A stretch of 64,000 nt of DNA from Nymphaea colorata (taxonomy: Eukaryota; Streptophyta; Magnoliopsida; Nymphaeales; Nymphaeaceae). Of the stretch, positions 25,000 to 37,165 are shown piece by piece (the stretch's first letter is position 1; every line of letters begins with the position of its first letter). The translations under genes were made by a program, and so were the position numbers. The notes under the pieces were generated by a model. That model was not told the origin of the DNA. It searched no databases and saw nothing but the letters and a program-made list of their open reading frames with translations. The DNA lies in assembly GCF_008831285.2 (NCBI RefSeq), contig NC_045147.1, positions 2,008,001-2,072,000 of the forward strand, given 5' to 3'.

Positions 25000-25385
25000 A
25001 TGTGATGCAGAACCGTTCAACAAAGAATGTTAAGTCATGGATTACAGCAAGATACTGTCTCTATCAAACTATAGATTAGTTTGGTTACCTCAAAAACACA
25101 GGAGATGAAAATCAACTTCGAAACCTGACGGGGACTATGTAATCCACAATCTTTATCGCAATCAACCAGTCATCAACCAACCTCTTTCCTTTTGCTATTA
25201 GCATATGTGTCGATTGCCATCCTCATCACATGCTTTTCCCTTTTCCTCATAATATTTACATTTTCAATTAGAGAAAACAACAACTGCCAATCTTGCGGAC
25301 GAGGTGTGTTACCCACTTGGCTCATGATTTGGATCCTGCCTATCATGGGCAGAATCAGACCTTAAATCCAACATTCTCCCACTTT
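25000..25385 (-). repeat. Probable 3' LTR and polypurine tract of a minus-strand Ty1/copia element
   Basis: On the minus strand, AAAGTGGGAGAA (25385-25374, polypurine tract) is followed at 25373 by TGTTGGATTTAAGG, the usual opening of a copia LTR. The left limit is not defined; 25000 is an estimate. It belongs with the minus-strand copia pol at 31500-32604, because the intervening 25516-30485 is a later insertion. Confidence 0.55.
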
Positions 25386-25515
25386 CACATGATAGGTAAG
25401 AAGACACAAAGATTTCTCTAGTGGTTTACGTATACATTGTTATTCAACATACTGGCGATGGGGAGAGGATTGTGTGACCCACAAGTATAGTAAAATTGTT
25501 TAACTGTGCACTGGT

Positions 25516-25878
25516 TGTTGGATAATGGCCATTGAGCCATATCCTGATACCTCGTACGAGATTAAATGTGGAAGCCTAATCTCTAACTGCCTTTTTCCTA
25601 AAATGTCTCTTTCCTAACTACCCACTGGCTATGGGGAAACCTAAGGAGCTGGTTATTTAAGCCCAACATCTCCCTGTTTTAGGGTTAACAAAAACTATTG
25701 ATTACCCTAAAAGAGCTCCTTAGAAGGAAACACATGTATCTACAACTGAAAACTTTGCTCTTCTACTTCTTCCTCTTTTAGTTGTCGCTGCTTCTCTGCC
25801 TGCAATCTGGAGCCGCTGGTGAACTTACTGCGCAGGCGACGACTTGCAACTTCTGCTGCCACTTCTATTGCTCCAACA
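25516..25878 (+). repeat. 5' LTR of the copia element (363 bp)
   Basis: Opens TGTTGGATAATGG and ends CTCCAACA directly before the primer-binding site. Lacks about 15 bp near 25555 that the 3' LTR has. Confidence 0.93.
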
Positions 25879-25913
25879 TTGGTATCAAAGCCATATTTGT
25901 CGAATTCCAAAAT

Positions 25914-28900
25914 GATATCAAGAGTGGGAGTCTCAGAACTAGCTAAGACTGAGAAACTAAATGGAACAAACTTTCATGCATAGAAACGTAAGATTATGTT
26001 GGCCTTGATTCTGGAAAGGCTAGTTTATGTAATCAACCAACCTTTTCCCACTTTAGGAGACAAACCTACAGATGAGGAAAGAAGGGCACATGACTCTTTT
26101 ACTAATGATGACTTGATGGCTAAAACATCATGTTAGCCTTCATGGAAGATGATCTAATCAAGGTATTTGAGGATTGTCCAACGGCCAAGGAAATGTTTGA
26201 CACTATCTCCTCCAAATATAACACCATTACTACGATGCACATACAGTTGCAACTAGAACAATACAATTCGTATAAAATGAAAGAATCAGATAGTGTAGTG
26301 GACCATGTTAACAAGATGTTGGTCATGACCAAAGATCTAGCCGTAGTGGGAAATTTCATATCTGACAATATGCAAATCAGCACAGTTCTGAACAACCTAT
26401 CACCTTCTTAGGATATGACAATCATTGCCTTGAGTCTCCAATTTGATAATCCGACTTTAGAAAAGCTTTCCATACAATTACCTATTCAGCAACAACGCCT
26501 AGCCAAGAGAAAGAATGCAAAACTGATGACAGTTCAGGGAAAACCTATTAGTAGTCATGTACCCGTAAGACCCAAACAATTCAAAAAGTGAAATGATGAC
26601 AAGTTTAAGGACAATTTTACAAGTACTAAGAAATCTCAAGGAACTGTAGTGAAATACTACAGATGCAAAAAACCTGAACATATCAAGAATAACTGCAAGA
26701 CAAAATTCCCGAATAAGAAAGACAATAATGGTCAAGGCTACAACAATAGAAAGAAGCCACGAGAAGACTCTGACAGAGAAGTCATCTATGTAGTATCAGA
26801 ATGTTTGTTTGCAGATAGAAATTTGGCTGGTTGGTGGGTTGATTCAGGAGCTACTCGTCACATCGCGAAGACAAAAGAAGGCATGATTCACATGGAAGAA
26901 CCGAATCCAGGAACTCACAAAGTCTACATGGGAAACAACTCGTATTGTGATGTCATGGGAATTGGGGCATATCGACTGAATGGGTACGAGTGTCATTTTT
27001 AATGAGGTTTTGTATGTCCCCTCTATGAGGAAGAACCTAATGTCTGTTCCTGCACTGACTGGGAAAGGTTTTGAAGTTCGTTTTATTCCAGGGAATGTAA
27101 CAGTGGGAAAACATGGAAGAACCATATTCGATAGGAAATATGTAAAAGAACATGGTATGTTCAAACTTAATGATATGAATAAAACATCTAGTTCTGCTTA
27201 TTTTGACTATGCCATGAGTGTGAGTGCAAACTTATGACATGAAAGATTAAGTCATGTAAGCATAAAAAAGATGAAGACTCTAGCACAACAATGTTTAATA
27301 TCTAATATAAATATACATGATTTTGTGAAAAGCGAGTCGTGCGTATACGGAAAGATGGCAAGGAAACCATTTGCATCTGAAGTAATTCGAGTCACTGAAC
27401 TATTGGAAATAATCCATACTGATATTTGTGGACCTTTCAGAGTTTAATCGCATAATGGCAAGTTATACTTCATAACATTTATTAATGACTTCTCAAGATT
27501 TGATTATATATACCTGATTAAATACAACACGAAAGCTCTTGAGAAATTTAAGAAATATAAATATGAAGTCGAGAGACACCTTGGAAGATATATCAAAGTT
27601 GTAAGGTCTGATCGAGGAGGAGAATACACCTCTAATGAATTCCTCGAATACTGTCAAACTTGGAATTAATAGGCAAAAGACAATACTTAGAATACCATAA
27701 CAAAATGGTGTGGCTGAGAGGTGTAACAGAACCCTCTTGAATATGGAGAAATCCATGTTTGTAAGTGCACAATTACCAAAAGTATTTCGGGGTGAAGCTG
27801 TGTTAACAGCTATGTATATAATAAATCGAGTGCCCTAGAAAGCAGTCTCAGTCACTCCTTATGAGACATGAACTGGTGTAAAACCAGATATGAAACATCT
27901 GAGGAGATGGGGATCTGTAGCACACGTGAAGGTTCTAGATCCAAAAATGGATAAACTAAATAAAATATCAGCAAGATGTGTATTTATTGGATATGCAAAA
28001 GGATCCAAAAGCTATTGGTTATATCATTCGACTATGGGACTTATAGAAAGCAGAGATGCAGAGTTCTTAGAAGAACTCATTATAAAGATATTGATCTAGT
28101 TGAAGATCAAAATGATATACTAGATGATTTGATTTATTCAGAAGAACAGTCTGGTAATAAACAGACTGAAGATCAATTTGATAATGAACCAACTGAGCAG
28201 GAATCATCTGAGGAATAGTCTGGTAATGAACCGACTGAAGATTAGTTAGGTAATTAACCAACTGATCTAGGTACCTCATCATCTCAGATGTTGTCAGGTC
28301 ATAAAAGAGCTAGAGCTCATCCTTCATACTTAAATGATTACTATGTATATCTTATAGAGGAACTATGCTATTTAGCTGATATTGACAAAATGTATGACAA
28401 TCTGACATATGATGAAACTATAAACTTGCATGAATCGTCAGATTGGATAAAAATTATGGATGAAGAAATTGAATCCATAGAAAATAATAAAGTCTATGAT
28501 TTAGTAGATCTTCCTAATGATACAAGACTCATTGGTTGCAAATGAGTGCTAAGGAAGAAGTATAAAGCCGTCGAATCAATCGAGAAAATCAAAGCAAGAC
28601 TTGTGAAAAAAGGTTTTTTCACAAAATAAGGAATTGATTGTTTAGAAACCTATTTGCAGCATTCTATGACTTAGATATTTATTAGATGGATGTGAAAACT
28701 GCATTCCTGAATGGTGAGTTGAAGAAACTATATATATGACTCAACCACAGGGTATGTCATCAAGAAAAAAGAAGACAAAGTGTACAAGCTCAATAAATCA
28801 TTGTACAGATTGAAGCAGTCACCTAGACAATGGTATGTTGCTTTTCATAAAGCAATTACAAAACTTGGGTTCATTGCAAGCCAACTAAACTATTTGGTTT

Positions 28901-29903
28901 ATGTCTAGAAAAGTGGGAGCCTTTTTGGTATCATATCATTATATGTCAATGACATTTTATTAACAGGAAATGATAACGACATGATATTCAAACAAAAACT
29001 TGACTGAACAAAAACTTCAAAATGAAGGACTTGGGTGAAGCATCCTATATATTAGGAGTAAAGATCACTCTAGACAGAAACTCAAGAATTCTGAGCTTAA
29101 GCCAATAACGATATATTGATTATATCTTGAAGAAATTTCGAATACTAGACTGCAAACCAATTGGGACTCCTATAGCTAAAGAAACAAATTTGAGCAGGAG
29201 TGATTGTCCTGGTGAATGACAACAAAAATTAAATGTTCCATATGTTCAAGCTGTTGGTAGTTTGATATATTTAATGATTTGCACCAAACCAAACATAAGC
29301 TTTCCTATCGGTTTGGTGAGCGGTTATCAAAGTAATCCTGGTTGGTCTCACTGAGAAGCAGTTAAAAGAAATTTCTGCTATATTAAAAGAACGAAAGAAT
29401 TGAAATTATCCTATCAAGCAGATGAACTAACTTTAGTTGGTTATACCAATGTAAAGATGACAATAAGTCTACTTCATGGTATGTTTTCATCTTTGGAGGT
29501 GGAGCTATAACCTGGTCCTGTAAGAGACAGGGATCTGTTGCTCAGCACACTCAAGAAGCAGAGTATGTAGCATGTAATGTTGCAACTACTTTTGCTGTAT
29601 GAATAAGTCGGTTCGTGAAAGACTTGAAATTAGATCTAGATCATGAACTAGTTCAAATATACTGTGATAATCATGACGATATCTCTTATGAAAAATGGAG
29701 CTATTAGCTCAAAAAGTATACATATAATGGTGAAATACCATTATGTTCATGAAATAAATAAACAAAATCAAATATCGGTTGATTATTTGCCTACCAATGA
29801 TATGGTAGCTGATCCCTTAACTATGGGAATATTTGAAGACTTGTTTTCAAAACATGTAGCCCATGTGAGACTATATTTGAAGACTTGTTTTCAAAACATG
29901 TAG
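25914..29903 (+). pseudogene. Copia gag-pol polyprotein remnant
   Basis: Gag start region near 25914 (KLNGTNFHA then a stop where Trp is expected); gag body 26130-26411; zinc knuckle near 26660 with the first Cys replaced by Tyr (YYRCKKPEHIKNNC); protease near 26830 (WWVDSGATRHI); pre-integrase and integrase 27240-27670 (DICGPF, VRSDRGGEYTSNEF); RT about 28560-29080 (MDVKTAFLNGE, YVNDILLTGND, where the usual YVDD Asp is Asn); RNase H near 29500-29640 (ITWSCKRQGSVAQHTQEAEY); end near 29800 (NDMVADPLT). Numerous stops and frameshifts. A 44-bp tandem duplication lies at 29829-29916. Confidence 0.92.
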
Positions 29904-29916
29904 CCCATGTGAGACT
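29829..29916. repeat. 44-bp perfect tandem duplication at the end of copia pol
   Basis: 29829-29872 and 29873-29916 are identical (unit opens atatttgaagac, closes gtgagact). It lies in the last pol codons and duplicates them. Confidence 0.95.
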
Positions 29917-30094
29917 AAGATATATTTAAAAGGTTGCGAAAAAAAAATCATTGAATGGAAAACCTTGTTGTAAACTTTAAATAAAGTTTATGTTACGATA
30001 GATAAACCAATTATAGAAAACTGCGTAACTAGTTAAATAAAAAAAACCCACATATAGTGGAAGCAATCTGGCAGTCTCATGGCAAAGTGGGAGA

Positions 30095-30485
30095 TGTTGG
30101 ATAATGGCCATTGAGCCATATCCTGATATCTCATAACTGCAGGGCAATTACGAGATTAAATGTGAAAGCCTTATCTCTAGTTGGCTTTTTCCTAAAATCT
30201 CTCTCCCCTAACCGCCCGCTGGGCTACGGGGAAACCTAAGGAGCTGGTTATTTAAGCCCAGCATCTATCTGTTTTAGGGTTAACAAAAACTAATGATTAC
30301 CCTAGAAGAGCTCCATAGAAGGAAACCCGTGTATCTACACTTGAAAACTTTGCTCTTCCACTTCATCCTCTTCATCTTCCTCTTTCAGCTGCTCCTGCTT
30401 CTTTGCCTGCAATCTAGAGCTGTTGGTGAACTTACTGCGCAGGCGATGACTTGCAACTTTCGCTGGCACTTCTATTGCTCCAATA
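30095..30485 (+). repeat. 3' LTR of the copia element (391 bp)
   Basis: Opens TGTTGGATAATGG after the polypurine tract, ends CTCCAATA, and is followed at once by the target duplicate CTGGT. Confidence 0.93.
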
Positions 30486-30490
30486 CTGGT

Positions 30491-31499
30491 TAGAGTAACA
30501 CAGTGGCCTCTCTTGCATAAAAAAAAAATATTGTGCATTATGCATCAAAAATAACTAGTTGTCCGTTATATCAAAAGTTCATCCACATGAGTCTCAACAC
30601 ATTTAATCCCTCAACACTTAATGATGCTAAATGTGTTAGACTAAGGCCTCATACTGTGCTTTATGTTTACTATTGAATCAAGCTTCTCTTTTTGGTGATT
30701 CAACTTTGTTGGTAGTAAATATGAACACTAGTGTAGTGACAAATTGATCTTCCTCTCCTACATATATTCAACAAATTTTGAATAAACTACTTTCCTAGAC
30801 ATAAGCTGAATCTCTCATGACCTTATTCGGCATACTAAACTAGCAACACTAATTCAACATCAATGATCAAGAGTCCATAAGGGCAACCAAAGGAGATACA
30901 TGATTTTTACATCATGTATTTGTTGGGGCTCACACAATAAGGAAGCAGGGATAATTTTTCATATCCCAATTTGGTCAACTTATTTATCAGTGCAACATAA
31001 GTGGTATGTCACACCTATTACGACAAATCAATTCATGTTGAATGAATGTATGCAAGCATTAGAAGAAATTTTCATTGCTATACTGACCACCAAGAGTCCA
31101 ATTCTATCCGTAGAATTGACTCGAGTTCTTGAAAGATGTTCCTCTTAATCCCATTAAGATGATCTGAGCCCTCAGATCTGGTTACCAAGTCTACATGATT
31201 TTTGAAGATCATGTTGATCATCAAGTTCTATAATATAAGACCACATCTTGATTCAATGAAGGCGATAAAAAAAAAAATTGTACATAACGTCACCATTGCA
31301 TACATGACATTTAATGACCACAAAACATGTACCTCTTTCAAAAAAAAATCGTGTTTTGTCCATCTCATCTCAGCTCACTTGACTCAGTACCTAAGGCGAT
31401 CTGTTTGTGTGAGCAAATGATCTAGACCTGATTGCATACTTACACATAGATGTGCAACATATGTATTTAGTCATGGGATTTTCTTCATCTAAAGACAAT
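30491..31499 (-). other. 3' non-coding internal region of the host minus-strand copia element (inferred)
   Basis: No gene. It lies between the nested copia insertion and the end of the minus-strand RNase H region, so by position it is the stretch between pol and polypurine tract of the host copia element. It holds A-rich runs (30520-30530, 31268-31279) and no other structure that I recognise. Confidence 0.45.
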
Positions 31500-32604
31500 T
31501 ACATTTTATTGAGCTCCATAGACTTCACACATGTTTCTTAACTACATCAACATTAATTGGCTTAGTAAGTGGATCTGCTACCATTCCATGAGCAGAAATA
31601 TAGTTAAGACACTTTTCCCTTATGTACTATATCTCACAAGTACTTACATCTAGTATTGATATGCTTAGTTTTACCATGAAATTTGGGATTCTTGGCAAAA
31701 GCAATAGCAGCCTAATTATCAAAATAAACTTCAATCAGAGGTCTTGCTTTCAAGACACAGTTAAGGTATTTGAAAATTCTCATCAACCAAACACCTTCTT
31801 TTACTATCATGGACCCAACTACAAATTCAACTTCCATGGTAGATAGAGCTACACACGTCTGTTTTTATTCTACTAGGATACCGCCCCATGATTGAGAATA
31901 AATACATATCTAGTCGTAGACTTATGTTCATCAAGGTCTCCTCCTCAATTCGCATCTATGCAACCCCTAAGTCACAGCTCACCACCGTGACAACATAGTG
32001 TTAAGTTTTCAGTGCCCTTTAAGTACTGTATGATCTGTTTAACAGTTTTTCAATGAACATGTCTAGAATTTGATTGATATTTACTGACTATGCCGACTGC
32101 ATGACATATGTTAGGTTTTGTACACATCGTCAAATACACTCGAATAAGGTACATTTGACATTTTCTTTCTTTCTTCTGGTGTTTTTAGACATATTCTAAG
32201 ATAGTGACTACTGCCTTTACTCGTGGAAGTATCTATTGGCTTGCAGCTTTGCATATTGAATCACTTCAAGATTGTCTTAATGAAATACTCTTGTGAAAGT
32301 GTAAAACATGTTTTGATCAATCTCTTTTAATCTCTATACCCAATATAAATGCTGTTTTACCCATGTCTTTCATTTCAAAATGATCAAACAACCAATCCTT
32401 GATTGACTTGATTAACTTCATATCATTACCAGCCAATAAAATGTCATCGATATATATGGAGAGAATGATATTCTCCTTTTGTCATCTTCATCAACCATTT
32501 CAAAATCATTAGACATTACTATCTCATGAAATTTCATATACCACTGTTTGACGACTATTTGAGTCCATAAATAGATCTCTTGAGTTTGCAAACTTTGCGC
32601 TCAG
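31500..32604 (-). pseudogene. Minus-strand Ty1/copia RT and RNase H remnant (host of the nested copia)
   Basis: Minus-strand reading, with stops, gives the copia RT sequence VCKLKRSIYGLK near 32590, the catalytic YIDDILLAGND near 32440, FEMKDMGKTAFILGIEI near 32370, and the RNase H end GMVADPLTKPI near 31580. The fragment stops abruptly at 32604, where LINE sequence begins. Upstream parts (integrase, gag, 5' LTR) were not found to the right of the LINE. Confidence 0.8.
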
Positions 32605-34940
32605 TTGACGGTTAAATCCCAAGAGCTAAGAGCTCTCAGCTCCATTCTCTCACAAACCAATGGCTCTGTGTGTCTCCTTGGTAACTTCAATGCCATGAAG
32701 AACGAAGGGGATAAGACGGGGCTTGCCCCTAGTAGAATGAGTTGCAAACTCGTCAGAGCTTTTATTAATTCTCACAGACTTATAGTGGTCGATGATCCTG
32801 GCAGGAGCCTAACATGGAGTAACAATAGGCAGGGAGATGGTTTGGTCCAATGCAGGCTAGATTGGGCCATGTTTAACGGTGACTCGTATTCTCTACCGAT
32901 TGCGAGGCCCCGACTAGTCGTCCCTCCCACTACCTCGAACCATAGTTCCCTTTTGCTCTTTTTATTGGAGTCACCGTCACACCCCGGGGTAAGGCCCTAC
33001 GCAAATTTTTCAATTGATGGTCCCTAAGGGAAGGCTGTTTGGAGGAGATCCGGGTAGCGTGGAGGGAAGAAATCCATGGGTGTTGTATGATTAAGCTTGT
33101 TCCCAAGTTGGAGTGTGCATGAAAATAGTTGGCCGGATGGAGTACACTTGTGTTTGGTAACACCACCAAACACAAAGATTGTCTTCGGTCGGAGCTAGAT
33201 AAAATCCAATATCAGTCTACAGGTGCTAAGAGATGGAAAGAGGGGGTTTATTCTAAGGCAAGAACTGCAACAAGTGTTAGAGGAAGACTATCAACTGTGG
33301 CGTCAAAAGGCAAGGATTGACTAGCTTATAGATGGAGACCAAAACTCGAAAAACTTTCAGTTTCGGGTGAAAGTTAGGCAAAAGCGGAACATGATTTCCT
33401 CCATCTCCATTGACGGCATTAAGGTGGATTCCGTGGAGCAGGTGGCTTTCGCTTCTGCAGATTTTTTCCATAAATTTTATAGCACTGATCAACGAGGTCA
33501 ACCGTGCAGTTTTCCATACTTATATGTGGATAATATACTGTTGTTCTGTCGGGCCAAGAAAAAGTTGACTCTATACCTCAGAAGGGTGTTCACTGAGTTC
33601 GAAACGAAAGCAGGCATGAAATGTAACCCCAATAAATCGAGTATCACTCCCTTTCACATCATAGAGGACATATCGCAACTCTGCAGGGCGATTATGGGCT
33701 GGAAGCTCAAACCGCTTCCTAACACATACTTGGGCCTTCCCGTTTTCAGCGGTCGTTGCACAGAGGAGCTTTGGCACCCTCTTCTCGCGAAGATGGAACA
33801 CAAGCTATGCGACTGGAAATGACTCTTCCTTTTCCTATGCGGGGAGGATCTGCCTCCTCAAGTACACTATCTTGCAGTTAGTGAGCTATTGGGCCAAAGC
33901 CTTTCAGATTCCTCAGAGGGTAGTTCAGGCCATGAACGGGCTACGATTAGATGTTTATGGGGCGATTCAGACGAGCATCAGCATCCCCATCTGGTCAAAT
34001 GGAAGACATTATGCCTCCCTTGTGAGGAAGGTGGCATTAATATTAAGGATATTCTCACCCTCAACAGGTCATTCATGGTGCAATGGGGCATCAAGGCCTA
34101 CCTGCACAACTCCCTCTGGGCCAACGTGGTGAGATCCAAGTATCTGAGCAATACTAGTCTGTGGGTGCTTAAATCTTCACCGCACCACTCAGCCTCGTGG
34201 AGAGCCGTCGTTTGGGTAATGGTGAAAGGGCCAGGTTCTGGGTTGACTCGTGGGGCAGGGGACTGCTTTCAACTCTGTTGGCAGGGGACTGCTTTCAACT
34301 CTGTAGGCATGGAGAGAAATCTTCTCCAGCAGTGTTTGTGGCTTCAGCCATTTGGAATGACCTTAAGTGTCAGTGGGAGAGGTTGCAACTCAAGTCCAAA
34401 CACTCGCTAGTGGTAGCCATCTGGTTTACCACCCATATCAGTCTAGATCTACTGCATTTTGGCGATTCAAGGCAAACCAACTGTCTATGTTGTGATTCAG
34501 ACATCTGCTCAAGTGCTGAAGATTGCATTTGATCTCTTTACTGTGGATGGTAGTTCAATAGAGGCGAGCCTTAGCTGCAGACGAAACCCTTCATGCTTTT
34601 TTATTCTGCAGATTCTGGAAGACAGTATCCTGGAGGTGCCTAGCCCAAGGGATAAGATTTTGCTCACTATAGGGCCGGAGGTCTGGCGACGTCGCATAAA
34701 ACTTTGGCTCTCCCGCCCAGGAAATGCAACTTTCAAGAATTCTTCTTTTTGTGGCTGGAGGACTCTCATTACTATTACCAACTCTAATCCTGTTTACGAG
34801 ATTACTGCCATTTTGCTGAAGGCCTGTCCTATTGGCGATAATCTGAACTAGGACACCCCACCACATAGTTAGGCGCTGTCCCCTTGTCTTTTTCGACTCT
34901 TTTGTTTTTGTCAATTTGTAAATGTTCATTTTGTTCACTA
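32605..34940 (+). mobile_element. L1-type LINE remnant, 5'-truncated with RT core deleted
   Basis: APE-type endonuclease at 32605-33027 (CLLGNFNAMKNEGDKTG, TWSNNRQGDG, DWAMFN, SNHSSLLL); linker in broken frames to 33500; RT palm 33501-33822 (YLYVDNILLF, AGMKCNPNKS, LPNTYLGLPVFSG, WHPLLAKMEHKLCDWK); then the zf-RVT-type tail 33880-34410 (LCLPCEEGGINIKDIL). About 0.9-1 kb of RT (fingers and first palm) is missing at about 33500, between FYSTDQRGQPC and FPYLYVDNILL. The catalytic FADD-type motif reads YVDN. The 3' end is near 34940, after the CTTTTTCGACTCTTTTG sequence. No target duplication identified. Confidence 0.85.
34254..34305. repeat. 26-bp tandem duplication inside the LINE
   Basis: Units 34254-34279 and 34280-34305 (ggcaggggactgctttcaac...) differ at the last base only. 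Confidence 0.93.
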
Positions 34941-35819
34941 TATTACGGGAATCAACCCCAGCAGGTTTGCAGAAGAATGAGCAGAAAAAATAAACTAATT
35001 AAAAAACATCTAAGAAAAAGATCCAAATGGCTGAGCCTTTCCTTCAATGTGTGGCAAGCAAATGCTTTTCCTAAAGTATGCATTGGCGGAACGTCATAAC
35101 CAAAGCTAATGCTTAGATCTTATCATCACTCTGAACTTGCCTTTGAAAATATCTAGCACAATGACAAAGTGAAAGATCATCAACAATCTCATGAATACTC
35201 CCAAGTAGAAAAAATACAAGAAAACTAAGCAAAAAATTATTTTGCAGAAGGATTAAACAGTAAAAGTATGAAACCTTAAAGAAGACAAGAAACAGTGAAA
35301 TAAAGAAGACATAAGCTTAATGGTAAAAGCAAGTGCTATTTAAGAATAAGAAAAACAGAGAACTCCCAGTTACTGGATAGTATGCTATTACCTATGATAC
35401 CTAAAAAAAAAACTTTGATACTCGAAGCCCCACAGGAAATGTGAAAAGTGAAGGTAGAGATGCAACATGCTTAGTGGAAATTAGCTTATATCTTATTTGT
35501 ACAAGTAACCCCTGTAGTCAACACTGCTTGAAGATGACAGACTTCCTTTTCATTGTCATCAAACATGTCTATTTTAACCATTTCTACTAAATTGCATGAC
35601 CCACAATAACAAACACTATTGAAGAAGTATTTCCATTTTGTAATATACAAGCATGTTGAATTAAGTGGCAAGCAATGACCATGCAACATGTCAACCAAAT
35701 TACCACCAATAACAAACATCAATGAAGAACAACCTATCACAAAATAAATGCTCATATGAAATAGTGTACAAATAAAGAACCAATCAGCATATAGTTAACA
35801 ATCAAATTTTACCTACAAG
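34941..35819. other. No gene recognised
   Basis: AT-rich sequence between the LINE end and the Myb/SANT-like pseudogene. The minus-strand frame 35755-35486 has no recognisable motif. Confidence 0.4.
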
Positions 35820-36796
35820 TTTACCTGTCAACCATAACACCCATTGTGGTGGTGGAAGGTTGACAAAGACCATGGGGTTGTTGCCATCCGCTAACATGTC
35901 AATAGCCTTCACATGTGTATCATCATCCATCTGTCTGGTCTCTTGCAACTCTTAAAGTATTTCACAAGTAACAAATTGAACTCCTCTATATGCACGTGTC
36001 ATGGTCTTTATATCTGGAGCAATGCCATGCAACAAATTATAATATTCTTCATCATAGTTTGATTTAGTCCTTTGCGACCTACTTGTGGTCTTGTTGGTTA
36101 TTATTGTGCGCTCCTGAGATCTTGTAGTTTGAGATATTGAGGATTGTGCGGGAGGACTTCTGTCATTGAGGATTTGTGTAAATGATTGTGAATTGTCATA
36201 TTGCATGAAAAAAGGTGATGATTGGGATGCAGGCATTGTTGGATAGGTTTGATGTCATCATCTAAGAACATGTTATTGCATATGTCTACGTCCTTGCCAG
36301 TTGCATTTGAATCACCATATATCTCAAACTCCTCGTAATACCTCCATATTTTTGGGCTCTTGTGCCTTTTTCTACTTGGGTATTTTGAAAAATGCCATAT
36401 ATTCACATGCTAAGAGAAACAAATAGTGACATTGGGTAAATAACTTATAATTAGGAGTTTTAAAAATAGCTCAAGGTACTCACTCTAGACTTGGGGGTCA
36501 ACATCAATGCATTTGTTAATGGTGTCGTACCCAAATGCGCTTGCATTCACTATTTTCTTCATAGCTGTCAAATTGGGTTTCACATAGTTAAATTTGTTCT
36601 TTATTTTGTTTTCGTGAAATTCCTTCTAAAAAGTTACTTTCATACTCTTTTCAATAGCTATATATGCTTTTGCCTTTAAACCTTCACCTCATTTCATATC
36701 AGAATGCATGATTGCTCAAAGAGAAGCTGGATTAAGTAGTCCATTTTTGTCTTGGTCCACGTAAGATTCTCCCTTGATGGACTGCTATTTTCCATG
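35820..36796 (-). pseudogene. Myb/SANT-like DNA-binding gene, PIF/Harbinger-associated type (decayed)
   Basis: Read on the minus strand, about 36790-36450 gives a Myb/SANT-like domain (PF12776 type): NLTWTKTKMDYLIQLLFEQ, then KKIVNASAFGYDTI and a stop where the conserved Trp before SEYL is expected. About 36406-36290 gives YPKSRKRHKSPKIW, EFEIYGDSNATGKD, the usual following block. After a frameshift, 36236-35952 gives a Ser/Gln-rich linker, and near 35900 VKAIDMLAD, VFVNLPPPQWVLWL, the usual C-terminal end. Such genes accompany PIF/Harbinger transposases and also exist as domesticated plant genes (established knowledge). No transposase or terminal repeats were found nearby, so origin inside a transposon is inference. 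Confidence 0.72.
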
Positions 36797-37095
36797 ATGT
36801 ACTAATTCATACAATATTCCTTCACAATTACAATATTCAGTATCACAATATATGCATAAAATGAAAACTATGTTGATTGATGCGGCATGATACAAATATA
36901 TATTCCAATAACATGTGCACATATGTCATGGTGATATATGAGTTGCTACACTACATATAAGAGAAATCAGTTGTTTTCTTCCAAAACAAAATGAACAACT
37001 GTCGAAGAAGAGGAAGCAAGCCGATATTTGCAAAATTTTAAGTCGCTTATCTATTTATTCCTTGTTACAAAACTTGTAAACCAGTTGTCGTAATC
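36797..37095. other. No gene recognised
   Basis: AT-rich sequence upstream of the Myb/SANT-like pseudogene; no transposon terminus identified. Confidence 0.4.

Positions 37096-37165
<70 letters not shown>
37096..37165. repeat. Compound microsatellite (GT)n(TA)n(GA)n
   Basis: Three pure dinucleotide blocks in sequence: GT to about 37110, TA to about 37145, GA to 37165. Confidence 0.97.

Larger units (their letters stand above)
25516..30485 (+). mobile_element. Ty1/copia retrotransposon (4970 bp), degenerate
   Basis: LTRs at 25516-25878 and 30095-30485 both open TGTTGGATAATGGCC; they end CAACA and CAATA. The target duplication CTGGT is exact (25511-25515 and 30486-30490). A primer-binding site (TTGGTATCAAAGC) follows the 5' LTR and a polypurine tract (AAAGTGGGAGA) precedes the 3' LTR. 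Domains run protease, integrase, RT, RNase H, the copia order. Many stops. The LTRs differ by numerous substitutions and a 15-bp indel, so the copy is not recent. Confidence 0.95.
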
